Program-made: the position numbers and the translations under genes
Shown here: in pieces, positions 1-9,998 of the stretch
How positions within the stretch are numbered: the stretch's first letter is position 1
How the letters are laid out: each line of letters opens with the position of its first letter
The notes under the pieces: model-generated
Seen by the model: the letters and a program-made list of their open reading frames with translations, nothing else
Database searches by the model: none
Told to the model about the DNA's origin: nothing
Assembly: GCA_001457715.1 (NCBI GenBank)
Contig: CVRF01000001.1
Span: forward strand, 186,001-250,000
Direction: 5' to 3'
Length of the DNA: 64,000 nt
Source: Candidatus Providencia siddallii
Lineage (GTDB): Bacteria > Pseudomonadota > Gammaproteobacteria > Enterobacterales > Enterobacteriaceae

Positions 1-1305
1 ATTCCAATTTATGCCATTACTCCAATTAATAATACCAACAATATTAGCTTTTCCTTGCAACGATGTTAAAAATAAATTCGTGATTTCTATTTGATCTTTA
101 TTACCGTTTGCATATAAAAGTAAAGTTGATGTTGGAAAATTTTGTTTAATAACAATACCCCGTAAAAAAATATAATAATTAGAAAGGTTACCTTTAAAAC
201 ATAAGTGTATGTTATTAAATTTATACTTTACATCACCTATAAATGGCCAAATAAATTCATTACTATCTAATGTTAGTAAAAAAGGAAATTTTATTTGTGA
301 AAAATCTGTTTGAAAATTTAATCTACCATTAATTATTCCGTATGTTTTCAATGAAAAATTTAATTTATTAAAAAAATTACCTTTAAGTAAAAAAATAATT
401 TTTTTATTATTTAACACTTCTATTTTTTTTTTACAAATACCATTAAAATATATTGGCCAGTTATCTTTTAATTTTATGTTACCAAACAAATATATATTTG
501 TTTTTGATGTATCAACTATAAATTGTTTTATAAAAATATCTTGTCCTTTATTAAAAATATCTAAATTTAAATTTTTAGCAATTATACTAAACTTACCTAT
601 CAACTTAAAATTTAATAAAATAAATTCTTTAAGATTAATATTTATTGGAATAAAAATTTTTTGTAATTTCACTAATTTATTGAAAAATAATTTAAATTGA
701 TTAATAATAATTTGTCGATTAATAACAAATGATCTTAGATCATATTCCTTTCCTTTTAATTTTGATAAATAAATTTCTAAATTATTAATACTAGTATTTG
801 TAATACTAATATTTTTATTTTTATAAATAAAACTAGTAATAATTTTTGTTAAATTAACATTTATATTATTAATATTAGCATCAATTAAATCAATACAAAT
901 TTTATTTAAACTAATAAAAAAAGGAAACTTAATTTTATTTAATTTAAAATTATTCTTTTTTTCTAAAAATAAAATTTTTGAAGTATCAATATTAACTATA
1001 ATATTATTAATTCCAATATTTTTAATATAAAATTCACCATGCATCAAACATATTAAACGAATAGATAATTTTATTTTATTAACATTTATATATATACCAT
1101 GTGTTTTATAACTAACATTAGATAAAACAAAGTCTCGTATATCTCCATTTATATAACCAATTGTTAATTCAGGTATCAAATTCTTAATAGTATTTAATGT
1201 AAATCTAAATCCTGTATTTGAACATAAAAAACTTAAAAGAGTAATTATTATAACAGTGATTAGTAATACAGAAACGCTTGTAAATTTAAAAAATTTTAAC
1301 AGCAT
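1..1305 (-). CDS. tamB: TamB, translocation and assembly module inner-membrane subunit (N-terminal part; gene runs off the window)
   Basis: The reading frame is open from its ATG at 1305 to base 1, giving 435 residues of a protein that is over 1200 residues long in E. coli. Residues about 8-28 form one hydrophobic N-terminal anchor, followed by a long periplasmic region of short alternating beta segments rich in Ile/Asn/Lys, as expected of the TamB beta-taco/AsmA-like fold. Positions typical of the family are visible early on (a conserved IPELTIGYINGDI stretch near residue 40 and W-P pairs further on). The ATG overlaps the tamA stop by one base (TAATG), so the two are translationally coupled, matching the tamA-tamB operon of enterics. 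TamB spans the periplasm and works with TamA in outer-membrane protein assembly and phospholipid movement. The C-terminal DUF490 part lies outside the window. Confidence 0.9.
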   Translation of the reverse strand, partial: MLLKFFKFTSVSVLLITVIIITLLSFLCSNTGFRFTLNTIKNLIPELTIGYINGDIRDFVLSNVSYKTHGIYINVNKIKLSIRLICLMHGEFYIKNIGINNIIVNIDTSKILFLEKKNNFKLNKIKFPFFISLNKICIDLIDANINNINVNLTKIITSFIYKNKNISITNTSINNLEIYLSKLKGKEYDLRSFVINRQIIINQFKLFFNKLVKLQKIFIPININLKEFILLNFKLIGKFSIIAKNLNLDIFNKGQDIFIKQFIVDTSKTNIYLFGNIKLKDNWPIYFNGICKKKIEVLNNKKIIFLLKGNFFNKLNFSLKTYGIINGRLNFQTDFSQIKFPFLLTLDSNEFIWPFIGDVKYKFNNIHLCFKGNLSNYYIFLRGIVIKQNFPTSTLLLYANGNKDQIEITNLFLTSLQGKANIVGIINWSNGINWN

Positions 1306-3066
1306 TACAATTCTGCTCCTAATCCTATATAAAATTGAATTTTTTCATGATTTAACTTACTAAATGGTACAGCAAAATCAAATTTAATTGGACCAACAGG
1401 AGACGCCCAACGAACACCAACTCCTGCACTTGATTTTAATTTAGAAAAATTAATATCATTAACAGCTTCTCCTGCATCAATAAAAACAGCCTCCCACCAA
1501 TTTTTAGTAAAATTATATTGATATTCAATAGAAGCAATTAATAATTTTGATGCTCCTATTAATCTCCCTTGATTATCCTCCGGGGAAATTTTTTGATATC
1601 CATAACCACGAATTTTCCCATCACCTCCAGCAAAAAATCGTAAATCAGGTGGAATTTTTTCAAAAGTATTGGTTCCTATCAACCCTAAATTACCACGTAA
1701 AATAAATCTATGCCCTTCTGATGGGCTTCTAATCCAAACATGTTTTGTTTGTAATATAAAAAAATCAACATCTGATTTCCAAAAATCATCTGAATAATTA
1801 ATTAAATAACTTTGACTATCACCCCACATAGGCATAATATCACCACGTTTACGTATACGATTGACATTAGCACCAAAATAAATTAATGTTGTTTTATTGG
1901 TAATATTAGCTTGAGTAAAATTACTAAACATCCAATGCATATTAAAACCGTATTGCCAACCATTAGAAAAATTCCAATTACGTAATACATTAAATGTACT
2001 TGTATTTGCTTGAGTATCATTTAAACTTGTACGTTTAAATCCAGTTTGAACAACATAAAATTGTTCAAGAGGACTAGTTTTTAATGGAATCTTATAAAGA
2101 ATATCAATCAATTGTTCTCGATTAGCAAATTTAATATTTGAAATAAAACTTTGACCATAAGAATTTATCCATGGTTTATTCCATGTAGCTTTAATACGTG
2201 GACCTATATCAGTAGAATATCCAACGCCTAAATCAATAAAATTTTTTGATTTTGGTGTTAATATAACCTCCATAGGTAAATTATAAGAATTAGATTTTCG
2301 CGCATTTAAAATAAGAGGTGTAATAGAAACAGAAGAAAACCAATCAGAAATAATTAATCTTCTATAAAATTCAACTAACTGATCAGAAGTATAAAATTCT
2401 CCATATTTAAACGGAGCAATATTATTTAAATAATCTTCATTAATTTGTGAAAATTTATATAATATTTTTCCAAATTTATAACGTTTACCGCTATTAAAAT
2501 TAAAACACCAATAAGAAGCATGTTTGTTAAGCAAAATACCAAGTTGGCTCTTCACCATAATAGCGTCAAAATAACCTTTACGAATAGCTAAATTATTAAA
2601 TTTATCTTTAAAAGATTCATAATCACTATCATTTTGAATATCACCAATTTTAGAAATATAATTTTTAATTATTTTTTCATAATCATGATCTTTTTTAACT
2701 TCACCTTGTAATTCAGTTTCTATACCACTTAATATCACTGGTCTTCCTAAAATAACTTTAATAGTTAAAATAGAACTTATTTTTTTTTTAAAAAAGCTTA
2801 ACCCTATTTTTGGTTCATAATAACCAAATGGTTTTAATCCTTCCTTTATTATTTTTTCAATACGAGACCTAAAATAACTATTTATTATCGTTTCTTCTTG
2901 CATTATGTTATACAATTGTTTTTTAATATTTTGATAAAATTTATTTTCAAGCCCCTCAATATTAATTATAAAATTAGCAGAATATGCAAGTGGTACAATT
3001 GCTATTGTACAAAAAAAAACAAAATATGATATATTTTAAAACTATTATTTTTATCAAATATCGCAT
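1305..3066 (-). CDS. tamA: TamA, outer-membrane BamA-family translocase subunit; frame broken at a homopolymer in the signal peptide
   Basis: An outer-membrane 16-strand barrel protein with three periplasmic POTRA domains, partner of TamB. From about 3010 down to 1305 the frame matches E. coli TamA throughout: POTRA region, then barrel motifs such as GVGYSTDIGPR, PPDLRFFAGGD, IRGYGYQ and the end SPVGPIKFDFAVP, closing on GLGAEL. The longest uninterrupted ORF starts at TTG 2915 and lacks a signal peptide. Upstream, the same frame continues (IVPLAYSANFIINIEGLENK) with no usable start codon. In the next frame an ATG at 3066 begins MRYLIKIIVLKYIIFCFF, like the E. coli start MRYIRQ. The frames join if one base is removed from the nine-A run at 3011-3019, giving a 586-residue protein against 577 in E. 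coli, with likely cleavage after AYSA. This is either polymerase slippage rescue, a recent mutation, or a sequencing error. Confidence 0.88.
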
Positions 3067-4201
3067 ATGTTAAATATATTTCGTATTAATATGTTATAAC
3101 TGTAAATAACATTATTACAATAGATATTAAATCTGTGTTTTATTTTTATAAAAATAAATATTTTAAATATATAAGACAAATAGTAATTATTTTTTAATAA
3201 ATAATTTAAATATATTAACTTTAAATTTTTTTTTTAAAAAACTTAAAATATTTATTTTAAATAATAAATAACAATTAATATAATTTATTAAATTATATAT
3301 AAATTTAAAATTAAATTAATAAAAATAAAATAAATCCAAAATATTATAAAATTTTATTAAATAATATTTAATATTTATTCTAAATATTAATAAAAATATT
3401 TAATAAGAATTAAACATTAAATATAACAATTTAAATTGTTAAAAACATATAAATTTAAAACTATTAATTATTATCAATACTACATATTAGTTTTATAACT
3501 ATAATTATTTATTTATATATAAAAATATAATATAATTAAAACACGTTATTAATATATTATTATATTAATAAATATAAAAGCATAAGCTATTATTATAATT
3601 TTTTTATATAAAAAAATTATAAAACATGAAATTAATAGAAAATTTACAAATAACTAATATAAACATAAAGTTTATATTAAATTAGAAAATAAATTAATTT
3701 AAGTTTAATTACAACTATAGCTATATAAAATTATAACCAATTTTAAAACAATCAATATGATATCTTATTAATTTTTTTAAAATACCTAAAACTAATTTAA
3801 TAAAATAAATTCAACAATCATATCAATTGATAATAGTTTTTATATTTTATAAAAAATATTATAATTTAAATTTAATAGATTTGTTTTTCTGATAAAGATA
3901 AACACCTGCTTTAAATAAAAATTTTTATACATATTATAATATATATTTTAAAAACTAAATTTATATTTAAAAATAAACTAGAACCAATATTCTGTATTTT
4001 ATTTAAAATAAAATCCGTTTTTTTAAAAAAAATAATAAAAAATTAGTTTTACTGTTAATTAAACAAGATAAATTTTATTAAAAATACTTTATATACTATA
4101 TATTTATTTATATATAATATTTAAAATATATATGTTATATATAACATCAAATTATTGATTTATATATCTTTAAATATAGACTAAGAAAAAACTATAACTT
4201 A
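3067..4201. other. Long non-coding A+T-rich spacer
   Basis: About 1.1 kb between the tamA start and tRNA-Arg. The sequence is almost entirely A/T with stop codons in all frames. I see no ORF of note, no tRNA-like or GC-containing hairpin, and no tandem array. It probably holds the tamA promoter and the eroded remains of lost genes, but no remnant is recognisable. Confidence 0.6.
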
Positions 4202-4275
4202 CACGTCCTACAGGATTTGAACCTGTGACCTACGGCTTAGAAGGCCGTTGCTCTATCCGGCTAAGCTAAGGACGT
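4202..4275 (-). tRNA. argU: tRNA-Arg(TCT), argU-like
   Basis: The reverse complement folds as a tRNA: acceptor ACGTCCT pairs with AGGACGT, the anticodon stem is ACGGC/GCCGT with loop CTTCTAA, and the T-arm carries GTTCAAATC. The anticodon TCT lies at 4239-4241 and reads AGA/AGG, which are favoured codons in this A+T-rich genome. It closely matches E. coli argU. After the discriminator base (G, complement of 4202) the gene continues TAA, so the 3' CCA is not encoded and must be added by a tRNA nucleotidyltransferase. The two other tRNA genes in the window do encode CCA. Its position beside folD matches the folD-argU region of E. coli. Confidence 0.96.
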
Positions 4276-4438
4276 ATATTAAAATATAATAAATTTATCA
4301 ACTAAATTACCATTATACTATTTATAAAATAACTAGTCAATATATCTTATAATATACAAATATTGATTAATACTTAAATATAAAACATAAATCTAAAATA
4401 TATTTTATATAAATATTTTTATATGGATTATTTAATAA

Positions 4439-5296
4439 ATGACAGCTAAAATATTTAATGGAGAAACAATTGCTCAAACAATTAGAAAAGAGATTACTAA
4501 AAAAGTTCAATTACGTTTATTAAATGGTAAACGTAATCCAGGATTAGCAGTTATTTTAGTTGGAGTAAATATTGCATCACAAATTTATGTAAATAGCAAA
4601 CGACGTGCTTGTAAAGAAGTTGGTATATTATCATTTTTTTATAACTTACCTTGCACAACAACAGAAAAAGAACTTTTAAAGTTAATATATTATTTAAATA
4701 ATCATACTGAAATTGATGGAATTTTAGTTCAACTTCCGCTACCAAATAAAATAAACAGTATTAAAATTATTGAAAGTATACATCCAAATAAAGATGTTGA
4801 TGGTTTTCATCCTTATAACTTAGGTTGTTTATGTCAACGTAACCCACGATTACGCCCGTGTACACCAAAAGGAATTATTACATTACTTAATAGATATCAA
4901 ATTAAGACTTATGGATTAAATGCTGTTATTATCGGAGCATCTAATATTGTTGGAAGACCAATGTGTCTTGAATTATTACTAGCTGGATGCACAACAACTG
5001 TTACTCATCGTTTTACTAAAAATTTAAAATATCATGTAAACAACGCAGATCTATTAATCGTAGCTGTTGGAAAACCTAATTTGATTCCAGGAGCATGGAT
5101 TAAACGAGGAGCTATTGTTATAGATGCTGGAATTAATCGATTAAATAATGGAAAAATAATAGGAGATGTAGAATTTCATGAAGCAGCAAAACGCGCTTAT
5201 TATATTACTCCAGTACCTGGAGGAGTAGGACCAATGACAGTAGCTACACTTATACAAAATACATTATATGCATGTAAAAAATATAATGATATTTAA
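4439..5296 (+). CDS. folD: FolD, methylenetetrahydrofolate dehydrogenase / methenyltetrahydrofolate cyclohydrolase
   Basis: A bifunctional cytosolic enzyme that interconverts 5,10-methylene-THF and 10-formyl-THF using NADP, supplying one-carbon units for purine synthesis and formyl-Met-tRNA. At 285 residues it is about the length of E. coli FolD (288). Visible motifs are the substrate-site [14 protein letters not shown] (near 51-64, with the catalytic Lys), [10 protein letters not shown] (near 97), the PHKDVDG-type loop (PNKDVDGF), the dinucleotide-binding [10 protein letters not shown] (near 165) and [11 protein letters not shown] near the C-terminus. The ATG at 4439 gives the standard family N-terminus (MTAKIFNG). 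It is convergent with cysS. With purE/purK and folP in the window it forms part of the folate and purine supply. Confidence 0.98.
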   Translation: MTAKIFNGETIAQTIRKEITKKVQLRLLNGKRNPGLAVILVGVNIASQIYVNSKRRACKEVGILSFFYNLPCTTTEKELLKLIYYLNNHTEIDGILVQLPLPNKINSIKIIESIHPNKDVDGFHPYNLGCLCQRNPRLRPCTPKGIITLLNRYQIKTYGLNAVIIGASNIVGRPMCLELLLAGCTTTVTHRFTKNLKYHVNNADLLIVAVGKPNLIPGAWIKRGAIVIDAGINRLNNGKIIGDVEFHEAAKRAYYITPVPGGVGPMTVATLIQNTLYACKKYNDI

Positions 5297-5368
5297 ATAA
5301 ATATTCTTTTTAAGAAACTTTGTAAAAAAATCAACTTTAAATAAACAATGTTTTAAGTATTAAAATAT

Positions 5369-6748
5369 TTATTTACGCCTCCACAAAGTACTTCTTTTTC
5401 CGTCTTCCAAAAGAACTCCAGAATACATTAATTTGCTACGTATAATATCAGCAAGTTTCCAATTTTTTATTTTACGAGCGTAATCACGTTGTTTAATTAA
5501 AAATTCAATTGAATCATCTGTAATTTGTATATTAGATTTTAAAAACAACTCTGGTTCAGACTCTAACAGACCTAATACCCCAGCTAATTCGCGCAACTGA
5601 GCAGCCATAATATTAGCCTTATAAATCATATTTTTAGATTTTAACTTATTAATTTCACGAGCTATATCAAAAAGTACAGAATATGCCACTGGAGTATTAA
5701 AATCATCATTCATCGCATTGTTAAAAAAAATTTTAAATTTTCCATTGTTTTTCGATTTCGTATTTTTATCTGTTCCACGTAATGCAATATACAATCTCAT
5801 CAATGACATATGAGCTTGCATTAAACTATTTTCAGTAAAATTTAATTCACTACGATAATGAGCAGATAATAAAAAATAACGTATTGTTTCAGGATCATAA
5901 AGTTTAACAGCATCACGAATAGTAATAAATTTATTTAATGATTTAGACATCTTCTCTCCGTTTATTGTCACCATCCCTGAATGCATCCAATAATTAACAT
6001 ATGGAAAACTATTAGCACAAATGGATTGTGAAATTTCATTTTCATGATGAGGAAACACAAGATCAGACCCTCCACCATGTATATCAAAATGTTTTCCCAA
6101 TATTTTATTATTTATTGCGGAACATTCTATATGCCAACCAGGACGACCTGCACCCCAAGGTGATTTCCAACTTGGTTCCATTTCTTTCGATGTTTTCCAT
6201 AAAACAAAATCAATATCATTTCGTTTAATTTTAACAGATTTTACTCTACAACCAATTTGCAGTTGATTTAATTTTTGTTTTGATAAAACCCCATAATTAG
6301 GATCAGTTTTTATATCAAACATCACATCACCATTTTTTGCAATATAGGAATGTCCATTATTAATAAGCACTTGTATTAAATCAATAATCTCATTTATATA
6401 ATTTGTTGCAAAAGGTTCTTTATCTGGATATAAAATATTTAATGAATTAAAATCTTTATGCATTTCTAATGACATCCTAGTCGTTAACTCTTTTATACTT
6501 TCATTATTTTTTGCAGCTCGTTGAATAATTTTATCATCAATATCTGTAATATTTCTCACATAAGTTAATTTATAACCTAAATAACGTAAATACCTACTAA
6601 CAACATCGAATGTTATAAATGTTCTAGCATGACCAATATGACATAAGTCATATGCAGTAACACCACATACATACATACCAACTTTATTTCCATGTATAGG
6701 ATTAAAAATATCTTTTTTACGAGTCAATGTATTAAAAATTTGCAACAT
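5369..6748 (-). CDS. cysS: CysS, cysteinyl-tRNA synthetase
   Basis: A class I aminoacyl-tRNA synthetase that charges tRNA-Cys. I placed the start at ATG 6748 ([13 protein letters not shown]), which gives 459 residues against 461 in E. coli and has GGAAA about 7 bases upstream. The frame stays open to 6799 but the extra 17 residues have no counterpart. Motifs seen: [10 protein letters not shown] with a zinc-ligand Cys, HIGHART (HIGH signature), WHIECSAI and [10 protein letters not shown] (remaining zinc ligands and substrate site), and KMSKSLN (KMSKS loop). The C-terminal anticodon-binding region is complete. It is divergent from lpxH, keeping the enteric lpxH-cysS neighbourhood with ppiB lost. 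Confidence 0.98.
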   Translation of the reverse strand: MLQIFNTLTRKKDIFNPIHGNKVGMYVCGVTAYDLCHIGHARTFITFDVVSRYLRYLGYKLTYVRNITDIDDKIIQRAAKNNESIKELTTRMSLEMHKDFNSLNILYPDKEPFATNYINEIIDLIQVLINNGHSYIAKNGDVMFDIKTDPNYGVLSKQKLNQLQIGCRVKSVKIKRNDIDFVLWKTSKEMEPSWKSPWGAGRPGWHIECSAINNKILGKHFDIHGGGSDLVFPHHENEISQSICANSFPYVNYWMHSGMVTINGEKMSKSLNKFITIRDAVKLYDPETIRYFLLSAHYRSELNFTENSLMQAHMSLMRLYIALRGTDKNTKSKNNGKFKIFFNNAMNDDFNTPVAYSVLFDIAREINKLKSKNMIYKANIMAAQLRELAGVLGLLESEPELFLKSNIQITDDSIEFLIKQRDYARKIKNWKLADIIRSKLMYSGVLLEDGKRSTLWRRK

Positions 6749-6982
6749 AAATTTTCCATTTATCTTAATAAGATTTTTAAAAAAAATTTTACAATACAAC
6801 TTAATATTATTATATAATAATACATAAAAATTTTATTTTTCTAATGATTAAAATTAAATTTATAGTATAGTTATAAAAACTAAATATATAAAATAAATAT
6901 AAATAATTAGTTGTAATTTTTACTATTTAAATTTCTTAAAATAAACATCTAGTTTTTATTAAAAAAAAATACAAATTTGTAT

Positions 6983-7759
6983 ATGTGTACTTATATTATA
7001 TCAGATTTACATTTAAGTGAAAATAAACCAGAAATCACTTTAAAATTTTTTAATTTTATTAAGCAATATATTGTATATGCTGATAATTTTTATATTCTTG
7101 GTGATTTTTTTGATTATTGGATAGGAGACGATGATACTTCTTTATTACATAAAGAAGTAGCCAATCATTTAAAAAAACTTACTTTAAATGGTGTTCATTG
7201 TTATTTTATTCATGGTAATCGTGATTTTTTAATTAGAAATTTATACGCAAAAAAATGTGGAATGAAAATTTTATCACAAGAAACATTATTAAACATCTAT
7301 AATAAACGTATTTTAATTTTACATGGAGATACATTATGTACAAATGATATTAAATATCAAAATTATCGTAAAAAAATATGTAACAAACACTTACAAAATA
7401 TTTTTCTTAAACTTCCATTGTTTGTACGACATATAATAGCACAAAAAATAAGAAAAAATAGTAAAAACACAAAAATATTTAAAACAAAAAATATTACAGA
7501 TGTAAATTATGATAATGTTATAAATATTTTTAAAAAATATCAAACACAATGGATAATACATGGACATACTCATTACCCTAACATTCATAAAATATATTTT
7601 GATAATAAAATACATTATAGAGGTGTTTTAAGTAAATGGGGTGAAAAAAGTTCGGCGTTTGTTATTAATAAATATGGTATTAAATTATTTTTTTTTAAAT
7701 ACAAAAATATTTTTATTAACTATTTAGTATTTTTACATATAAAAATTATACAATTTTAA
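6983..7759 (+). CDS. lpxH: LpxH, UDP-2,3-diacylglucosamine pyrophosphatase
   Basis: A peripheral membrane metallophosphoesterase that cleaves UDP-2,3-diacylglucosamine to lipid X in lipid A synthesis. Metal-binding motifs are in order: SDLHLSE (near 8), GDFFDYWIGDD (near 40), GNRDFL (near 80), LHGDTLC (near 114) and the HGHTH pair near 195. I chose ATG 6983 (MCTYIISDLHL) over TTG 6977 because it matches the E. coli N-terminus. The protein is 258 residues against 240 in E. coli; the excess is a C-terminal hydrophobic tail of about 17 residues (ending HIKIIQF) that looks like read-through past the original end. It starts divergently from cysS and is followed by purE on the same strand. Confidence 0.95.
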   Translation: MCTYIISDLHLSENKPEITLKFFNFIKQYIVYADNFYILGDFFDYWIGDDDTSLLHKEVANHLKKLTLNGVHCYFIHGNRDFLIRNLYAKKCGMKILSQETLLNIYNKRILILHGDTLCTNDIKYQNYRKKICNKHLQNIFLKLPLFVRHIIAQKIRKNSKNTKIFKTKNITDVNYDNVINIFKKYQTQWIIHGHTHYPNIHKIYFDNKIHYRGVLSKWGEKSSAFVINKYGIKLFFFKYKNIFINYLVFLHIKIIQF

Positions 7760-7809
7760 AAATATAATTACTGGTTTATAAATGATTTCTTGATAAGGAA
7801 GCTCATAAA

Positions 7810-8328
7810 ATGACTATAAAAGCATTTACTGTCGAATCAAATCAAAAAATTGCAATAATCATGGGATCTAAAAAAGATTGGACAACCATGCAGCATTCAG
7901 CGTATATATTAAATGAACTCAAACTAAATTTTCACGTAGAAATCATTTCTGCACATCGAACACCAGATAAATTATTTTCGTTTGCAGAAAAGGCGAAATC
8001 AAATGGATTTAATATTATTATTGCAGGAGCAGGTGGAGCAGCACACTTACCTGGTATGCTAGCTTCAAAAACACTTTTACCAGTATTAGGTGTTCCTATA
8101 CAAAATAGTATTTTAAATGGTATTGATAGTCTTTTTTCTATCTTACAAATGCCAAAAGGAATACCAGTTGGTACACTTGCAATTGGTAAACAAGGTGCAA
8201 TTAATGCAGCGTTATTTGCAGCGCAAATTTTAAGTATTACAGATATATCTATATTTAACAGATTATTAATTTGGAGAAAAAAACAAACAAATGATGTATT
8301 AAACTCACCTGATCCTAGAGAAAAATAA
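7810..8328 (+). CDS. purE: PurE, N5-carboxyaminoimidazole ribonucleotide mutase
   Basis: Class I PurE converts N5-CAIR to CAIR in de novo purine synthesis in the cytosol. The 172 residues match E. coli PurE (169): IIMGSKKDWTTM near the N-terminus, SAHRTP (near 45, with the catalytic His), AGAGGAAHLPGM (near 75) and GVP followed by the QMPKGIPVGT segment (near 118). An SD-like AAGGAAG precedes the ATG. The TAA stop overlaps the purK ATG by one base (TAATG), so purE and purK form a coupled pair as in enterics. Confidence 0.98.
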   Translation: MTIKAFTVESNQKIAIIMGSKKDWTTMQHSAYILNELKLNFHVEIISAHRTPDKLFSFAEKAKSNGFNIIIAGAGGAAHLPGMLASKTLLPVLGVPIQNSILNGIDSLFSILQMPKGIPVGTLAIGKQGAINAALFAAQILSITDISIFNRLLIWRKKQTNDVLNSPDPREK

Positions 8329-9407
8329 TGAAGCCAGTTTACGTTCTTGGTAATGGTCAATTAGGACGTATGTTACGTCAAGCTGGAGAACCGTTAGGAA
8401 TTCAGGTTTTTCCAATAGGGTTAAATGACAACAATGAAAACATATCTTTTCAAAAAGGAATTATTACAGCTGAAATTGAACATTGGCCAAAGACAGCACT
8501 GACAAATAAATTATCAAAACATAAATCATTTATTAATCGGGATATTTTTCCACGTATATCTGATAGATTTTCACAAAAAAAAATATTTGACTCTTTAAAA
8601 CTAGCTAATGCTAAATGGGATTTACTTAAATCTCCTGAACAATTTAATAACATGTTTGAAATATTTGGAAACAATTTAATTATTAAACACCGTATTGGTG
8701 GATACGATGGCCGTAACCAACTACATTTACATAAAAAAGATAAAACAATTATTCCTTATGAGTTTTATGGAAAATGTATTGTAGAAGAAAAAATTAAATT
8801 TGATGAAGAAATTTCTATTATTGGAGCACGTGATAAAACCGGAAAATCAGTTTTTTATCCTATTATTCATAATTTACATAAAAACGGTATTTTAAGAGCT
8901 AGTATTGTTTTTCCAAAAAGAAAAAATAATTTACAAAATAAAGCACAAAATATGCTAAATATAATAATGAATAAATTAAATTATATAGGCGTAATGGCTA
9001 TGGAATTTTTTGTGGTTAATAATGATTTACTTATTAATGAAATCTCTCCAAGGGTACATAATAGCGGACATTGGACACAAAACGGAGCATCCACTAATCA
9101 ATTTGAATTACATTTAAGAGCAATTTTAGAATTACCAATTCATACTCCTGAAGTAAATAACCCGGCAATATTAATAAATTTAATAGGAACTAATATTAAT
9201 ATTGATTGGCTATCATTACAATTCATTCATTTTCACTGGTATTATAAAGAAGTTAAATACAATCGTAAGGTTGGCCATTTAAATATTTCTCATAAAAATT
9301 TTAAAATATTAATTTTTACTTTAAACTCGTTAATAAACATATTACCAGATACTTATAAAGATATTATAGAATGGATAAAAAATAAGTTGAAAGGTTATTT
9401 TACTTAA
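8328..9407 (+). CDS. purK: PurK, N5-carboxyaminoimidazole ribonucleotide synthase
   Basis: An ATP-grasp enzyme that carboxylates AIR to N5-CAIR using bicarbonate and ATP, making the substrate of PurE. It begins MKPVYVLGNGQLGRMLRQAG, the family's N-terminal nucleotide-fold motif. It continues with the ATP-grasp core (IIKHRIGGYDGRNQ near 115) and the metal-binding NEISPRVHNSGHWTQ (near 238). Length is 359 residues against 355 in E. coli. It overlaps purE by one base. The middle is Lys/Asn/Ile-rich, as expected for this base composition, but no key motif is missing. Confidence 0.97.
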   Translation: MKPVYVLGNGQLGRMLRQAGEPLGIQVFPIGLNDNNENISFQKGIITAEIEHWPKTALTNKLSKHKSFINRDIFPRISDRFSQKKIFDSLKLANAKWDLLKSPEQFNNMFEIFGNNLIIKHRIGGYDGRNQLHLHKKDKTIIPYEFYGKCIVEEKIKFDEEISIIGARDKTGKSVFYPIIHNLHKNGILRASIVFPKRKNNLQNKAQNMLNIIMNKLNYIGVMAMEFFVVNNDLLINEISPRVHNSGHWTQNGASTNQFELHLRAILELPIHTPEVNNPAILINLIGTNINIDWLSLQFIHFHWYYKEVKYNRKVGHLNISHKNFKILIFTLNSLINILPDTYKDIIEWIKNKLKGYFT

Positions 9408-9998
9408 AAAAATAAATTTAATTTATAAAACTAAAAAGTAAAATTTAAATAAAATGATTATAAAATATGAATAAAAAATATTTTATACAAATTTATTGTA
9501 TAAATTTTTAAAAAAAACATTTTAAAAAATATATAAAATTCTTAATTTTATTCTTTTTAATTCTAAAAATAAAATATAAAAATATCGCAATTTATTTTTT
9601 ATATAAAATATACAGCTATATTTATATATTCTAAATAAATTTTAATTTTATCTACTACACGATAAATAAATTTTATAAATATGTACCATAATTACCTACA
9701 ATAAAAATACTATAAAAATATAAATAAACATAAAAATAGCATAATATGACATTATGCTAAAATTAAATTTTTTGAGTAGTTTTTTTTAAAAAAAAATTTA
9801 TAATTTTTCTTACAGCATAATTATTAATTATTTATTTTTTATTAAAGAAAAATATTAATAACAATTTAATTAAAATAATTATTGCACAATTAATATACTA
9901 TATTATAGCACTAAAATAGTATTAATATAAAAAATAAATATTTTATAGAAAAAACTGAATATTCATTTAATTGTTTAATAAATAATAAATTTAATATA
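9408..9998. other. Non-coding A+T-rich spacer
   Basis: About 590 bases between the convergent ends of purK and the transporter gene. Only short A/T runs are visible, with no ORF, RNA gene or clear GC-containing terminator hairpin. Confidence 0.55.

Noticed and set aside
476-700. 74-codon plus-strand ORF at the window start
   Set aside because: Antisense shadow of tamB, whose frame is open and family-like across the same bases.
3067-4201. Candidate replication origin or AT-rich regulatory island
   Set aside because: A/T richness is uniform in all spacers here; no DnaA-box cluster (TTATCCACA type) or origin-associated genes were seen.
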